Below the pieces are notes generated by a model. The model saw only the letters and a list, made by a program, of their open reading frames with translations. It searched no databases and was not told where the DNA came from. 50,636 nt of DNA from Corynebacterium sp. (GTDB lineage: Bacteria > Actinomycetota > Actinomycetes > Mycobacteriales > Mycobacteriaceae): positions 1 to 50,636 of the forward strand of contig NZ_JALAGU010000017.1 of the NCBI RefSeq assembly GCF_022712275.1, given 5' to 3'. The translations under genes were made by a program, and so were the position numbers. Positions 16,319 through 24,610 of the stretch are shown piece by piece. How positions within the stretch are numbered: the first letter of the stretch is position 1; each line of letters begins with the position of its first letter.

Positions 16319-17676
16319 TTCAACTGCGCCTCCAACCAGCTCACCGTCTGCATGCCGAACAGGTCCGTTCCCCAGCCGTAGATGTCCGTGACGAACCGCG
16401 TCATCGAGCAGTCCGTCGGTTGGTAGCTCACCGGGGTGCCACCGGCACGGTAGCGGTCGGCCAGGTCGCGGGCGTCCGCCGCCGGCACCAGCGACATCGG
16501 CGAATCGTCGGCGACGCAGGAAGCGATCAACACGGGCGCCTCCGGGGACGCACCCTCGGCGCCGAGCAGGTTGTCATCGTAGACGTGTTGGAACTCGGGG
16601 ATGTCCGCCGGCGGGATCCCCGCGGTGAACAACGCGGACAGTGGGACGAAGGGCATCGAGAAGTACGCGGGGGTCTGGCACTCGCCGCGGTACCAGTCGG
16701 CGATCTGCCGGCCCAGGGGAGTGAGGTGGGAGTTGAGGTCCATCTCCGGGTACTTCGGCTCCAGACCCAGCAGGGTGGCGAAGACGAAACCGGAGCCCAG
16801 CGACCCGTCCGAGCCGCGGAAGAAGTTGCGCTGGTCGACGACCATGCCCTCCAGTGCCGATCCGCGGATATTGAGCTCCGGAGCGTAGGACGCCGCCCTC
16901 TCCGCCGCGAATCCTGCCCCGACACCACCACCGGCGATGCCGAAGATCCCTACCGGGGCCTGCGGGTCGAGGCCCGCGTCCTCCAGTCGCATCGCCGAGC
17001 GCACCCCGTCAAGCAGGGTGTTCGCCGCGTACTTCCCGGCGAAGACGCCGTGCGGCGATTCCTGGGCGTCATTGCCGACGTCGCTGATCATCACCGCCCA
17101 GCCGCGGTCGAACATCATCGCCAGCGGGCCGAGCGCGGACCAGGAGGACCCGTCCATGGGGTTCGACCCGGTCCACTGGGTCGACGGGTGGCAGCGGGCA
17201 CCGACCGAGTCATTGGCCTCCTGGTATCCGATGACGGGACGGGTGGCGTCGTCGCGGCCGTCGTCGGGGACCATGAGGATGCCCGTGCTGATCGACCGGG
17301 TGCCGTCCATCTCCTCGGTGACGAACATGGTGCGCCAGGCGCGCAGATTGCCGGGGCGCACCCCGGTGAACTGCACCTGCACCGGCTCCGACTTCAGCAG
17401 GGTGCCCGGGGCCTCGTCGGTCAGTTCGGGCTCGTCGTAGAACGGGTCGCTCACCGGGGACAGCGGGTCGAGGATCTCCTGCGGTGTGGCAAGGCGTCCG
17501 TCGGTGAAGGTCGAGACGACGTAGCCGGTGAAGATCTCGTCGACGCCCGGGGTGCGGGTCGGGGTGTCCACGGTGTCGGTCGGGTCGGCACCGGCAGGGG
17601 AGGCCAGAGCGACGGTCAGCGCGGTCGCGGTGAGCAGTGCAGGCAGCGTAGGCAGTGCGGACAGGGTGGTTTTCAT
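16312..17676 (-). CDS. LIP-family secretory lipase homologue, probably catalytically inactive
   Basis: This 454-aa exported protein has a signal peptide (MKTTLSALPTLPALL, cleavage likely after GAD near residue 31) and the LIP fold: GYQEANDSVG, VMISDVGNDAQ, and the nucleophile-elbow strand VGIFGIAGGGVGAG. At the elbow the family's GYSGG-type Ser is Ala248 (GIAGGG). After the acidic region SCVADDSPMSL the usual C-terminal catalytic His is not found (DCSMTRFVTDIYGWG). It may therefore be a binding protein or pseudoenzyme. ATG 17676 overlaps the stop of the upstream secreted-protein gene (ATGA), so the two are translationally coupled. Confidence 0.82.
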   Translation of the reverse strand: MKTTLSALPTLPALLTATALTVALASPAGADPTDTVDTPTRTPGVDEIFTGYVVSTFTDGRLATPQEILDPLSPVSDPFYDEPELTDEAPGTLLKSEPVQVQFTGVRPGNLRAWRTMFVTEEMDGTRSISTGILMVPDDGRDDATRPVIGYQEANDSVGARCHPSTQWTGSNPMDGSSWSALGPLAMMFDRGWAVMISDVGNDAQESPHGVFAGKYAANTLLDGVRSAMRLEDAGLDPQAPVGIFGIAGGGVGAGFAAERAASYAPELNIRGSALEGMVVDQRNFFRGSDGSLGSGFVFATLLGLEPKYPEMDLNSHLTPLGRQIADWYRGECQTPAYFSMPFVPLSALFTAGIPPADIPEFQHVYDDNLLGAEGASPEAPVLIASCVADDSPMSLVPAADARDLADRYRAGGTPVSYQPTDCSMTRFVTDIYGWGTDLFGMQTVSWLEAQLKE

Positions 17677-18869
17677 CGGATCTCCACGGTGAAGGTGGTT
17701 GCGGCGTCCTCGGCGATCGCACCGAGGTTGGCCAGCGGTCGGTGCAGCTGCATCTGCAGTGCCATCGGGGTGTTGAGCTGGGTGTCCAGTGCGTCCCAGT
17801 GGTGGGTGACCTGGTCGGTGTAGCCGGGCAGCAGCTGGTCGGTGATGTAGTCCCACCGCTCATCGAAGTTCGACCAGTCCCAGTCCGGCAGCGGCACGGT
17901 GACCTGTGCGGTCTTCCCACCGGCGAGTTGCCGGGTGAAGTGGATCGGACGCCACGACCGCATCGGCTGGACCCCGCCCACCGACGGCGAGCCGACCATG
18001 GTCGTGGCGTAGGTCAGGGCCTCGCCGAGGTTGCCGCGGTAGGTGCGCACAGCGTCCCACCGCTCACCGATGACGGTGAGCTGTTCGCGGTGCAGAAGCA
18101 CCTCGTTACCGGCGGCGATGCGGGCAGGCTCGCCGGAGGCGATGTCGCGCCAGGCGTCCATGATCTCCGGTCCGAAGACGCCGGCGTCCGCCATCTCCTG
18201 CAGGGCGGGCAGTCCGCCGTCGACGTAGGCCTGGTGCATCGGCATGAGGTCGCAGAAGATGGCCTTCTGCATCACGAGGATTTCGCCGATGATGTAGTCC
18301 ATGTCCGAGGAGGTCAGCTCCGGCATGGTGGCCAGGGCGCGCAGTCCGGAGGGGAGTTGGTCTACGGCGTCCTGACCGGCGGCGTCGCGGATGCCGGCCA
18401 CGATCTGCTGGGCGAGCGGCTGCACGCCGTTGATCCGGTAGACGGTCGCCATGATGTCCATGTCGAGCAACCCTCCACCGAAGTCGGCGCCGGAGAGCCC
18501 GCCCATGCCGGCCCACTGCAGTTCGCGGTGGTCACGTTGGAAGGCGAGGTAGCGGTCGTAGCTGCGCTCCAGGTTGGTGGTGTTCGCCGCGACACCGGCC
18601 CGTGGGGCCCAGGCGTCCAGGTCGATGCCGGCGGTGTCGGTGACGCGACGCAGCCAGGTCTCGTGCAGTGCGGCTGCGTCACCGGTGAGCGGCCCGTCGG
18701 CGGTGACCGGGCAGGACGCCCCGGCCCAGGTCTCCACATCGCGGTCGGTGGCCGTGGCGGCGGGCGTCGCGAGGGTGGCAGCTGTCATCAACGCCACCAG
18801 CGTGGCTGTGACGCGACGTCCGGAAAGACGTGGGGGCAGGTGCAGGGGCACAGGATTCTCCCGGGGCAT
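17673..18869 (-). CDS. Exported protein of unknown function, operon partner of the LIP homologue
   Basis: This protein of about 398 aa has a signal peptide (RRVTATLVALMTAATLATPAATA). I do not recognise the mature domain. It is largely helical, with SYDRYLAFQRDHRELQWAG, a DMDIMATVYRINGVQPLAQQI segment and a C-terminal half containing many Trp and aromatic residues (LPDWDWSNFDERWDYI). ATG 18869 has no ribosome site. GTG 18851 lies six bases after GGGAG and is an equally good start. A TACTGT -10 on the minus strand (18889-18884) sits inside a CTGGGC-N8-GCCCAG palindrome. Overlap with the lipase-like gene suggests both act together outside the cell. Confidence 0.8.
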   Translation of the reverse strand: MPRENPVPLHLPPRLSGRRVTATLVALMTAATLATPAATATDRDVETWAGASCPVTADGPLTGDAAALHETWLRRVTDTAGIDLDAWAPRAGVAANTTNLERSYDRYLAFQRDHRELQWAGMGGLSGADFGGGLLDMDIMATVYRINGVQPLAQQIVAGIRDAAGQDAVDQLPSGLRALATMPELTSSDMDYIIGEILVMQKAIFCDLMPMHQAYVDGGLPALQEMADAGVFGPEIMDAWRDIASGEPARIAAGNEVLLHREQLTVIGERWDAVRTYRGNLGEALTYATTMVGSPSVGGVQPMRSWRPIHFTRQLAGGKTAQVTVPLPDWDWSNFDERWDYITDQLLPGYTDQVTHHWDALDTQLNTPMALQMQLHRPLANLGAIAEDAATTFTVEIR

Positions 18870-18875
18870 AGAGGA

Positions 18876-18895
18876 CTGGGCGGACAGTAGCCCAG
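18876..18895. promoter_or_regulatory. Palindrome over the -10 of the secreted-protein operon
   Basis: CTGGGC (18876-18881) and GCCCAG (18890-18895) flank an 8-nt spacer that contains minus-strand TACTGT. The position is suited to an operator. Confidence 0.4.
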
Positions 18896-19033
18896 AACGA
18901 CGGTGCGGCGAGGTCCGACGTGCCTGTCCGGGCGCATCTGATGCTACGGGGTCGGTGCAGGTGGCGCCGCGGATTCAGGTGAATCAGAATCATGAAAGTT
19001 AATCTCCGCAACTCTGGTCACTTCAGTCACAGG

Positions 19034-19039
19034 TATTCT
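19034..19039 (+). promoter_or_regulatory. -10 hexamer TATTCT of a leaderless amidase gene
   Basis: TATTCT ends 7 nt before ATG 19047, with no ribosome-binding sequence in between. Confidence 0.5.
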
Positions 19040-19046
19040 CGACTCC

Positions 19047-19841
19047 ATGAGTTTCCCGAGGATTACGGTGGGCGTCATCACCGCTGCCATGACTGTCGGA
19101 TCCGCTACCGCAGAAGCAGCGGATCTCCCGGGTTCGTCCGGCGGGGCGACGCCCTGCACCGTCGCACTGGATCCGGGGCACAACGGGGTAGCGACGAACA
19201 CCTTCGACCCGGTGACGGGCGTCCTCATGGCGGACTACCCGAATGGGCAGGAGGACGCGGACGCCCTCGAGATCGCCCGTGCTGTCCGCGACCGCGTGGA
19301 AGCTGCCGGGTTCGGAGCGGTCCTGCTCAAGGAGTCCATCGACGACAATGCCACCTACCGGGACCGGGTCGACCGTGCGGCAGCCGGGGACGCGGTGATG
19401 GGTGTGTCGATCCACACCACGCCCGGGGCCGACGGCTCCGCGGTGTATCCGCAGCGGGTGGGTGGTTTCCGTACCGGCGAAGGCGCCGACGGGCAGCGGA
19501 CCACGGTGACCTTCGGTGACGTCGCCACCGCCGCGGAGTCGCAACGCTTCTCCACCATGATGGCAGGTGCCCGCTCGGTCGTGGAGCTGCGTGGCGTGCC
19601 GGTCACGGATCTCAGCTTCGACGGTCGGGAAGGGTTGTGGGGCGGGAATCTGCCGGTCATCTCGCTGATCGCGGACACCCCCTGGGTCTACAACGAGTTC
19701 GGCAGTGCGACCGGCGGTGGGGCCCACGGCATCAGCACGGCAGAGAAGGCCCGCTACGTCGACGGGCTGTCCGCCGGGATCCTCGCCGGACTGACGGCCT
19801 CACCGCAGTGTGCGGTGGCAGGGTCAGTGGGGTCACTGTAG
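19047..19841 (+). CDS. Secreted N-acetylmuramoyl-L-alanine amidase (Amidase_3 type)
   Basis: This 264-aa protein has a signal peptide (cleavage likely after AEA, residue about 24) and an Amidase_3-like zinc hydrolase fold. VALDPGHNG carries the first zinc His. The central YPNGQEDADALEIARAVRDRVEAAGF matches the helix with the second ligand region, and MGVSIHTTPG carries the downstream His. It ends in a short tail with one Cys. Family members of this size, such as mycobacterial Ami1, cleave the peptide stem from muramic acid during cell separation. No cell-wall-binding domain is present. A leaderless promoter precedes the gene. Confidence 0.85.
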   Translation: MSFPRITVGVITAAMTVGSATAEAADLPGSSGGATPCTVALDPGHNGVATNTFDPVTGVLMADYPNGQEDADALEIARAVRDRVEAAGFGAVLLKESIDDNATYRDRVDRAAAGDAVMGVSIHTTPGADGSAVYPQRVGGFRTGEGADGQRTTVTFGDVATAAESQRFSTMMAGARSVVELRGVPVTDLSFDGREGLWGGNLPVISLIADTPWVYNEFGSATGGGAHGISTAEKARYVDGLSAGILAGLTASPQCAVAGSVGSL

Positions 19842-19953
19842 AAGGACACGGTGGCCACACCCGCGAGGGGCACCTGCTGTGCACCGAAGGTGAGCCGGAG
19901 GCCGCGGCGGGGGTGTCTCCCGATGAACAGGGAATGTACCCTCGGTAAGGTAT

Positions 19954-20000
19954 GCGTTCGTTCTGGAACGCACTGGAACGCACTGGCACGCACCGGCACT
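19954..20000 (+). repeat. Tandem 10-bp repeats and hairpin in the GNAT gene leader
   Basis: GCGTTC-N6-GAACGC (19954-19971) forms a short hairpin and runs into three and a half decamer copies, two exactly ggaacgcact (19965-19974, 19975-19984), then ggcacgcacc and ggcact. A TAAGGT -10 lies at 19946-19951, so the repeats would be in the 5' untranslated region. Confidence 0.6.
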
Positions 20001-20033
20001 GCCCGAGGACACCGAGGGAACGAGGACCATCAC

Positions 20034-20408
20034 ATGACAGACACCACCGACCAGCTCACCGACCGCGAAGGCAACGCCGTGGAGGTCCGTTACCTGCCGG
20101 GCGAGGACGCCTACGGCATCTTCGTCGAGGGAGAGGTCAATCCCGCCGGGAAGGCGCACTACCTCGACCGTCCCGGTGAGGACGGTGCGGAGCGGGTCTT
20201 CCACCACACCGTGGTCGATGAGGCGTACGGGGGACGCGGTCTGGCCGGCATCCTGGTCGACAAGGCTCTGGCGGACGCTGCGGCGCAGAATCTCACCGTC
20301 ATTCCGGTGTGCTCCTATGTCGCCCACTGGATCGAGAAGAACAACTGGCAGGGCAAGGCCGCACCCGCGACTGATGAGGTTCAGGAGTGGGTCGCGAACC
20401 AGGGGTAG
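20034..20408 (+). CDS. Small GNAT-fold acetyltransferase (YjdJ-like)
   Basis: This 124-aa cytoplasmic protein is of the short GNAT type. The acetyl-CoA loop is VDEAYGGRGLAGILVDKALADA, preceded by VFHHTVV and followed by VIPVCSYVAHWIEKNNW. Such single-domain GNATs acetylate unknown small amines or act as reversal partners. A close paralogue is fused to a pirin at 31925-32305; both share HTVV, GRGLAGILVD, ALAD and the aromatic WI(E/D)K segment. ATG 20034 follows a GAGGACCATCAC leader. The leader carries tandem decamers and a hairpin that may control expression. Confidence 0.85.
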   Translation: MTDTTDQLTDREGNAVEVRYLPGEDAYGIFVEGEVNPAGKAHYLDRPGEDGAERVFHHTVVDEAYGGRGLAGILVDKALADAAAQNLTVIPVCSYVAHWIEKNNWQGKAAPATDEVQEWVANQG

Positions 20409-20411
20409 GGG

Positions 20412-22076
20412 TCAGTCGACCAGTTCGACATTGTCGTAGTACGCACCGTGGTTGCTGACTATCTCGGACACGTTGTGGTCGACGATGTTGGGGTACTGCG
20501 AGTGGAACCCGACGCGACCGACTGCGGACTGACCGAACTGCGCGGTCGAGTACAAGTACTTCAGGACAGGGTCCTTGGCGGAGTGGTAGTTGTTCACCGT
20601 CCCGTTCACCGCCTCACTGAGGGGACGCCAGTTCCGCTTGCCTCCGATCGCAGCGCCCATGAGGTGGATGTCCCGGATCTTCGGCGACGCGCCGAATCCG
20701 GCCATCGCTGTTGCCGCGGTGACCATGACCCGCCCGCCGAGACTGTGGCCGACGAGGACGAACTCTTCCTGTTCGGTCTTGGCCATCAGCGCAGCCAGTG
20801 CGGCACCTGTCAGGTTCGCCCGGTTGACTGCGGTATGCCAGGGATTCTTGAGCAGGCTTCCTGCCGCGAGGGCGGGTGCGATCGGGGCGGCCTTCTTCGC
20901 CATGGTCTTGCTGGCACGTCCGACGGTCTTGAACACCGCATTTCTCCCCGCCTGTCCGGCGGCGCTGACGCCGGCGACTCCGGCAAGGTGCTTGAGCTCT
21001 TTGCTGCCCCAGTTCAGCTCGTACACCGGGGACTCCGGATAGAGCTGCTTGACTGCGCGGACAGCCTTGTACCACTCCGGATTCTTTTCGTTGAGGAACC
21101 CACGGGCGATGACGACGGGGACGCCGGGGCCGTCGCCGATCTTCTCTATACGGAAGGACTTGTCTTCGCCGATGTAGCTGCCGAGAATGCGGTCACCGTA
21201 GGCGCCGCCGAGCAGCCCGCCGGCGGTGGCGACAACATAAGTCCCACCAGCCATGCCCAGACCACCGGCGGCGACAGAACCACCACCGAGGGCTGCCAGA
21301 CCAGCATTGGTGGCCGCAGCGCCGGAGTATCCGAGGACCTGGGCACCGATGAGTCCGCCGATGGCCGGTGCGGCGAGGAAGGCGACACCGGCTGCACCGC
21401 CGACAGCTGCCACACCAATCGAGGCGCGGGTGGTGAGCTTCGCCAGATCAGGCTTGTCGAACTGGACGAGCGACTCCCAGTCGGAGAGGTCGGCGATAGT
21501 CTCGGCGGAGCGTTCGAAACTGGGGATGTCGTGCCGGTGTTCGGCGCAGTAGGGGACGAGTCCCCTCGTGCCGCCGGCTTTCACCGCCATGTTCCGGCAG
21601 CCGGGCGCTGCGCAGTTCACGGTGGGGGCTCCGCAACTGTCGCACAAGTAGAGGGAGCGCTTGCGTCCTTCCCGTATGACCTTGTGGTGCGTCGTGCGCT
21701 GCGCGCAGTTCGAGCACCAGCCTTCGGCAGTTTCCTCGCCGAGGTTCTCGGTGTACCCGGTGATCTTCTTCGCCGTCTTCGCTGAGGCGCGTGCCGCAGT
21801 CTCGTAGCTTTTCACGAGCTCGGCACTCGCTGCGTCGTCTTCGCTCTCAGCCTCCTCGATCGCGAGGCCCTGGACATACTCACTGGCCGCGGTCCAGAGA
21901 TTCTGGGCGATAGCGCGGTTCCGGGTCAGTTCCGCGTCCCCGGTCACCGTCGGTTCCGGGTCGTGGAGATTGCCGAACACCTTCAGTGAGCGGCCCTTGG
22001 GGGACCAGATTTCACACGCGAAGTGGCCGCTGTCATCAGGTGCGGTAAAGGTGATGACGTCATCGAACGGATGCAA
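20412..22076 (-). CDS. Zinc-ribbon, glycine-zipper and DUF726-like alpha/beta hydrolase protein
   Basis: This 554-aa protein has an unusual layout. The N-terminal 115 residues are unclassified. Then come several Cys/His pairs (WCSNC, YLCDSC, CAAPGC, YCAEH; about 119-180) that resemble a zinc-binding module. A long Gly/Ala-rich hydrophobic stretch (about 219-300, with LGGGSVAAGGLGMAGG) could insert into membrane. The C-terminal hydrolase domain has the nucleophile elbow VGHSLGG with Ser445, a possible Asp in YHSAKDPVLKYLY and a final His in VSNHGAYY, as in DUF726/TMCO4-type proteins. Substrate and role are unknown. It stands alone and is convergent with the GNAT gene. Confidence 0.8.
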   Translation of the reverse strand: MHPFDDVITFTAPDDSGHFACEIWSPKGRSLKVFGNLHDPEPTVTGDAELTRNRAIAQNLWTAASEYVQGLAIEEAESEDDAASAELVKSYETAARASAKTAKKITGYTENLGEETAEGWCSNCAQRTTHHKVIREGRKRSLYLCDSCGAPTVNCAAPGCRNMAVKAGGTRGLVPYCAEHRHDIPSFERSAETIADLSDWESLVQFDKPDLAKLTTRASIGVAAVGGAAGVAFLAAPAIGGLIGAQVLGYSGAAATNAGLAALGGGSVAAGGLGMAGGTYVVATAGGLLGGAYGDRILGSYIGEDKSFRIEKIGDGPGVPVVIARGFLNEKNPEWYKAVRAVKQLYPESPVYELNWGSKELKHLAGVAGVSAAGQAGRNAVFKTVGRASKTMAKKAAPIAPALAAGSLLKNPWHTAVNRANLTGAALAALMAKTEQEEFVLVGHSLGGRVMVTAATAMAGFGASPKIRDIHLMGAAIGGKRNWRPLSEAVNGTVNNYHSAKDPVLKYLYSTAQFGQSAVGRVGFHSQYPNIVDHNVSEIVSNHGAYYDNVELVD

Positions 22077-22210
22077 CTGAGCTTCTCTCTCCAGGGCAGG
22101 GCGGTGTACGGAGGTACTCCACCGGAACGGTCATTTTATCGGGAGAAGGACTGTCGCGGTTACGTTCGTGACGTACCGGGTGCACCCTGACTACCTGTGT
22201 CACCGGTAAC

Positions 22211-22216
22211 TACAGT
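22211..22216 (+). promoter_or_regulatory. -10 hexamer TACAGT of a leaderless oxidoreductase gene
   Basis: TACAGT ends 6 nt before ATG 22223, the same hexamer and nearly the same distance as at 12170. Confidence 0.5.
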
Positions 22217-22222
22217 GGCCCC

Positions 22223-23269
22223 ATGACCATTCGCACAGCTGTCCTCGGGTTCGGTCTGTCCGGCCGGATCTTCCACGCCCCCTTCATCGCCGCGAATCCT
22301 GCGTTCGAGCTGGCCGCGGTGGTGACCGGCAACCCTGGTCGTCGCGACCAGGCCAAGGCGGAGTACCCCGAGGTGGAGGTCCTGGACTCGGTCCACCTGA
22401 TCTTCGACCGTGCGGACGACTTCGACCTGGTGGTCATCGGAACCCCGAGCGGTACCCACTCCGATCTGGCGGGACGCGCCCTGGAGGTCGGCCTGCATGT
22501 CGTCGTCGACAAACCCTTCGCCGTCACCTCAGAGGACGGCCGTGCCCTGGTCACCAAGGCTGAACAGGTCGGCAAGGTCCTCACCGTTTTCCAGAACCGT
22601 CGGTGGGACGGGGACTTCCTCACCCTGAAGAAGCTCATCGACGCCGGCGAACTGGGGGAGGTCCGCCGCTTCGAGTCCCGGTTCGAGAGGTGGAAGCCGG
22701 AGCAGGGCTCCGCTTCCGCCGGCGGCGCAACCTGGAAGACCACCAGTGCCCGCGGCGAGGGCGGCGGCATCGTCTACGACCTCGGCGCCCACCTCATCGA
22801 CCAGGCCGTGCAGCTCTTCGGCCCCGTCGCCGACGTCTACTCCGAGATAGACACCCGCCGTGAACAGGTCAATGCCGAGGACGACGCCTTCATCGCCCTG
22901 CACCACGAGTCCGGAGTCCGATCACAGCTGTGGATGAACGCGGTCGCGCCGGGACCCGCACCCCGGTTCCATGTCCTGGGCTCCGAGGCCGGCTTCACGA
23001 GCTGGGGCCTGGACCCCCAGGAACCCCAGTTGCTCTCAGGCATGCGCCCCGGTGATCCGGACCTGGGCGTCGTTCCCCAGAGCAGATGGGGGACGCGCTG
23101 GGCCGGTCTCGAGCAGCGGCCCGTGCCTGCCGAGAAGGGGAACTACTCCGAGTTCTACCGACTCCTGGCGGACGCGATCGAGGGCTCCGGTCCCGCACCG
23201 GTGGATCCCTCGGACGCGGTCTACTGCCTCGAGATCCTTGAGAAGGCCTTCACGCAGTCGGCTCAGTAG
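22223..23269 (+). CDS. Gfo/Idh/MocA-family NAD(P)-dependent oxidoreductase
   Basis: This 348-aa dehydrogenase has an N-terminal Rossmann motif (VLGFGLSGRIFHAPFI), the catalytic Lys in VVDKPFAVT (family consensus EKP), and a C-terminal substrate domain with the active-site helix GGGIVYDLGAHLIDQAVQLFG. The arrangement matches YdgJ/scyllo-inositol dehydrogenase-like members that oxidise or reduce sugars and cyclitols. The substrate is not known. No sugar gene is nearby apart from glycerate kinase 1.3 kb away. The 3' end overlaps the convergent gene by 20 nt. Confidence 0.9.
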   Translation: MTIRTAVLGFGLSGRIFHAPFIAANPAFELAAVVTGNPGRRDQAKAEYPEVEVLDSVHLIFDRADDFDLVVIGTPSGTHSDLAGRALEVGLHVVVDKPFAVTSEDGRALVTKAEQVGKVLTVFQNRRWDGDFLTLKKLIDAGELGEVRRFESRFERWKPEQGSASAGGATWKTTSARGEGGGIVYDLGAHLIDQAVQLFGPVADVYSEIDTRREQVNAEDDAFIALHHESGVRSQLWMNAVAPGPAPRFHVLGSEAGFTSWGLDPQEPQLLSGMRPGDPDLGVVPQSRWGTRWAGLEQRPVPAEKGNYSEFYRLLADAIEGSGPAPVDPSDAVYCLEILEKAFTQSAQ

Positions 23270-24239
23270 CCTCCCCGGAACCGCTCGCCCCGCCGGCCTC
23301 CACCAGCTCCGTCGCAGCCAGGCAGTCGCCGGTCACATCGAGGATCTTCGCCGCGGTCTCCGGGGTGGTGGTTCCGGTCTTGCCGAGGTGGTCTGCCGCG
23401 GCGGCGAGGATGTCGAACCACAGGGCATTGGCCAGGTTGGCGTTGCCACCGGTCAGTCCGGTGAGCCGCCCGGAGACGGTGTTGTCCGTCGGGGTGACCA
23501 TCGTCGTCTTCGCGATGCCGGTGGTCTCCAGGTTCTCCAGGGTCGTGTACCCGGCGGCGAGGTCATTGCCGGCCACCTCGTAGGGCAGCAGGATCGCCTC
23601 GGCGCCGTGCTCGGCCATTGCCTCGGTGAAGGTCTGCACCGCCAGGGCGAACAGTGCGGTGATCACGCCCTGGTCGATGTCGAGGTGTCCATGGTCGCGC
23701 CAGGACCGACGGACCTCCACGATGCGTCCCCGGTCACCGGTGCGAGCGTCATCACTGTGGTCGGTGACGTCGATGACCTGTGCCTGTGCCTCGCATCCTT
23801 CTGCTGCCAGCTGGTCGAGTACGGCCGCGGCGGCACTGTGCAGGGCGATCCGGTCGACCTCCTCGGTGGCGAAGGCCTCGATACTGTGCAGTGCAAGCAC
23901 GGCCTGCACCCACGCGCCGGTGACAGTGGTTCCCGGAAGGGCCCGGAGCTCATCGAGCAGCTCACCGGGAGCCTCGACGAACAACTGGCGTGGCTCCATG
24001 CCCTGGGCGCCGACGGCGACGATCAGGCCGTTGTCAACGATGACCGGGGGCTGCAGGAAGGCTTCCGTCATCTCGACAGCGCGGATCTGGTCGACACTGC
24101 CGGCGGCGGTCTGCAGCAGCAGGTCCAGTGCCTCCGGGTTGAGTTCGTCGACCGGCGTCCTGGTCAGGGCGGTGAAGATCTCCTCGGCGCGTCCGTGGTC
24201 GGGGCCGGTGAATGCAAGGTCGAGTCTGGCGTCGGTCAT
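23250..24239 (-). CDS. Conserved-looking cytoplasmic protein of unknown function
   Basis: This 329-aa acidic protein has no signal or membrane segment. I do not recognise a family. It shows recurrent amphipathic helices, a segment VIVDNGLIVAVGAQGMEPRQLFVEAPGELLDEL and a conserved-looking core LDIDQGVITALFALAVQTFTEAMAEHGAEAILLPYE. Codon use fits the neighbours. ATG 24239 is chosen; ATG 24248 is possible. It lies head-to-tail with a small gene of the same direction at 24274-24540. Confidence 0.7.
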   Translation of the reverse strand: MTDARLDLAFTGPDHGRAEEIFTALTRTPVDELNPEALDLLLQTAAGSVDQIRAVEMTEAFLQPPVIVDNGLIVAVGAQGMEPRQLFVEAPGELLDELRALPGTTVTGAWVQAVLALHSIEAFATEEVDRIALHSAAAAVLDQLAAEGCEAQAQVIDVTDHSDDARTGDRGRIVEVRRSWRDHGHLDIDQGVITALFALAVQTFTEAMAEHGAEAILLPYEVAGNDLAAGYTTLENLETTGIAKTTMVTPTDNTVSGRLTGLTGGNANLANALWFDILAAAADHLGKTGTTTPETAAKILDVTGDCLAATELVEAGGASGSGEATEPTA

Positions 24240-24273
24240 GGCGGCCATCCTAGGGGCAGTGCCGCCGGCTGCG

Positions 24274-24540
24274 TCAGGCGGCCGCCGAGTCCGGTGGTTC
24301 CTGACGCCGACGCTTCGTCGACGGTCGCAGAAGGAAGAGCTCGAAGGCATGTTCCTGACCGGCGGTCATCCCGGAGACGGTGGTCACCTCCTCCCGTGCT
24401 GGTGTGCGGTCCGGGCCGGTGTCCATGTCGCGGTCGGCGTCCCGCTCGCGGAGGATCGCGGCATCCAGGTTCTCGGAGAAGTCCTCCGGCAACGTCGGTG
24501 AGGTGATCAGGGAGAACAGGGTGTGTGCGGTGGTGTCCAT
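24274..24540 (-). CDS. Small hypothetical protein
   Basis: This is an 88-codon gene (ATG 24540) between the unknown gene and glxK. The product is charged (DAAILRERDADRDMDTGPDRTPAREE) and ends in a basic RPSTKRRRQEP tail. No family is recognised. Support comes from a minus-strand TAACGT hexamer (24554-24549) ending 8 nt before the ATG, a leaderless promoter pattern seen at other genes here. It might instead be part of an untranslated spacer. Confidence 0.45.
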   Translation of the reverse strand: MDTTAHTLFSLITSPTLPEDFSENLDAAILRERDADRDMDTGPDRTPAREEVTTVSGMTAGQEHAFELFLLRPSTKRRRQEPPDSAAA

Positions 24541-24610
24541 GGTCAGAGACGTTAAACTCCGGAAAGGACAGCACCGTCGGCCTCCACCATCAAATAAGAA
24601 CAGGTGTTCG

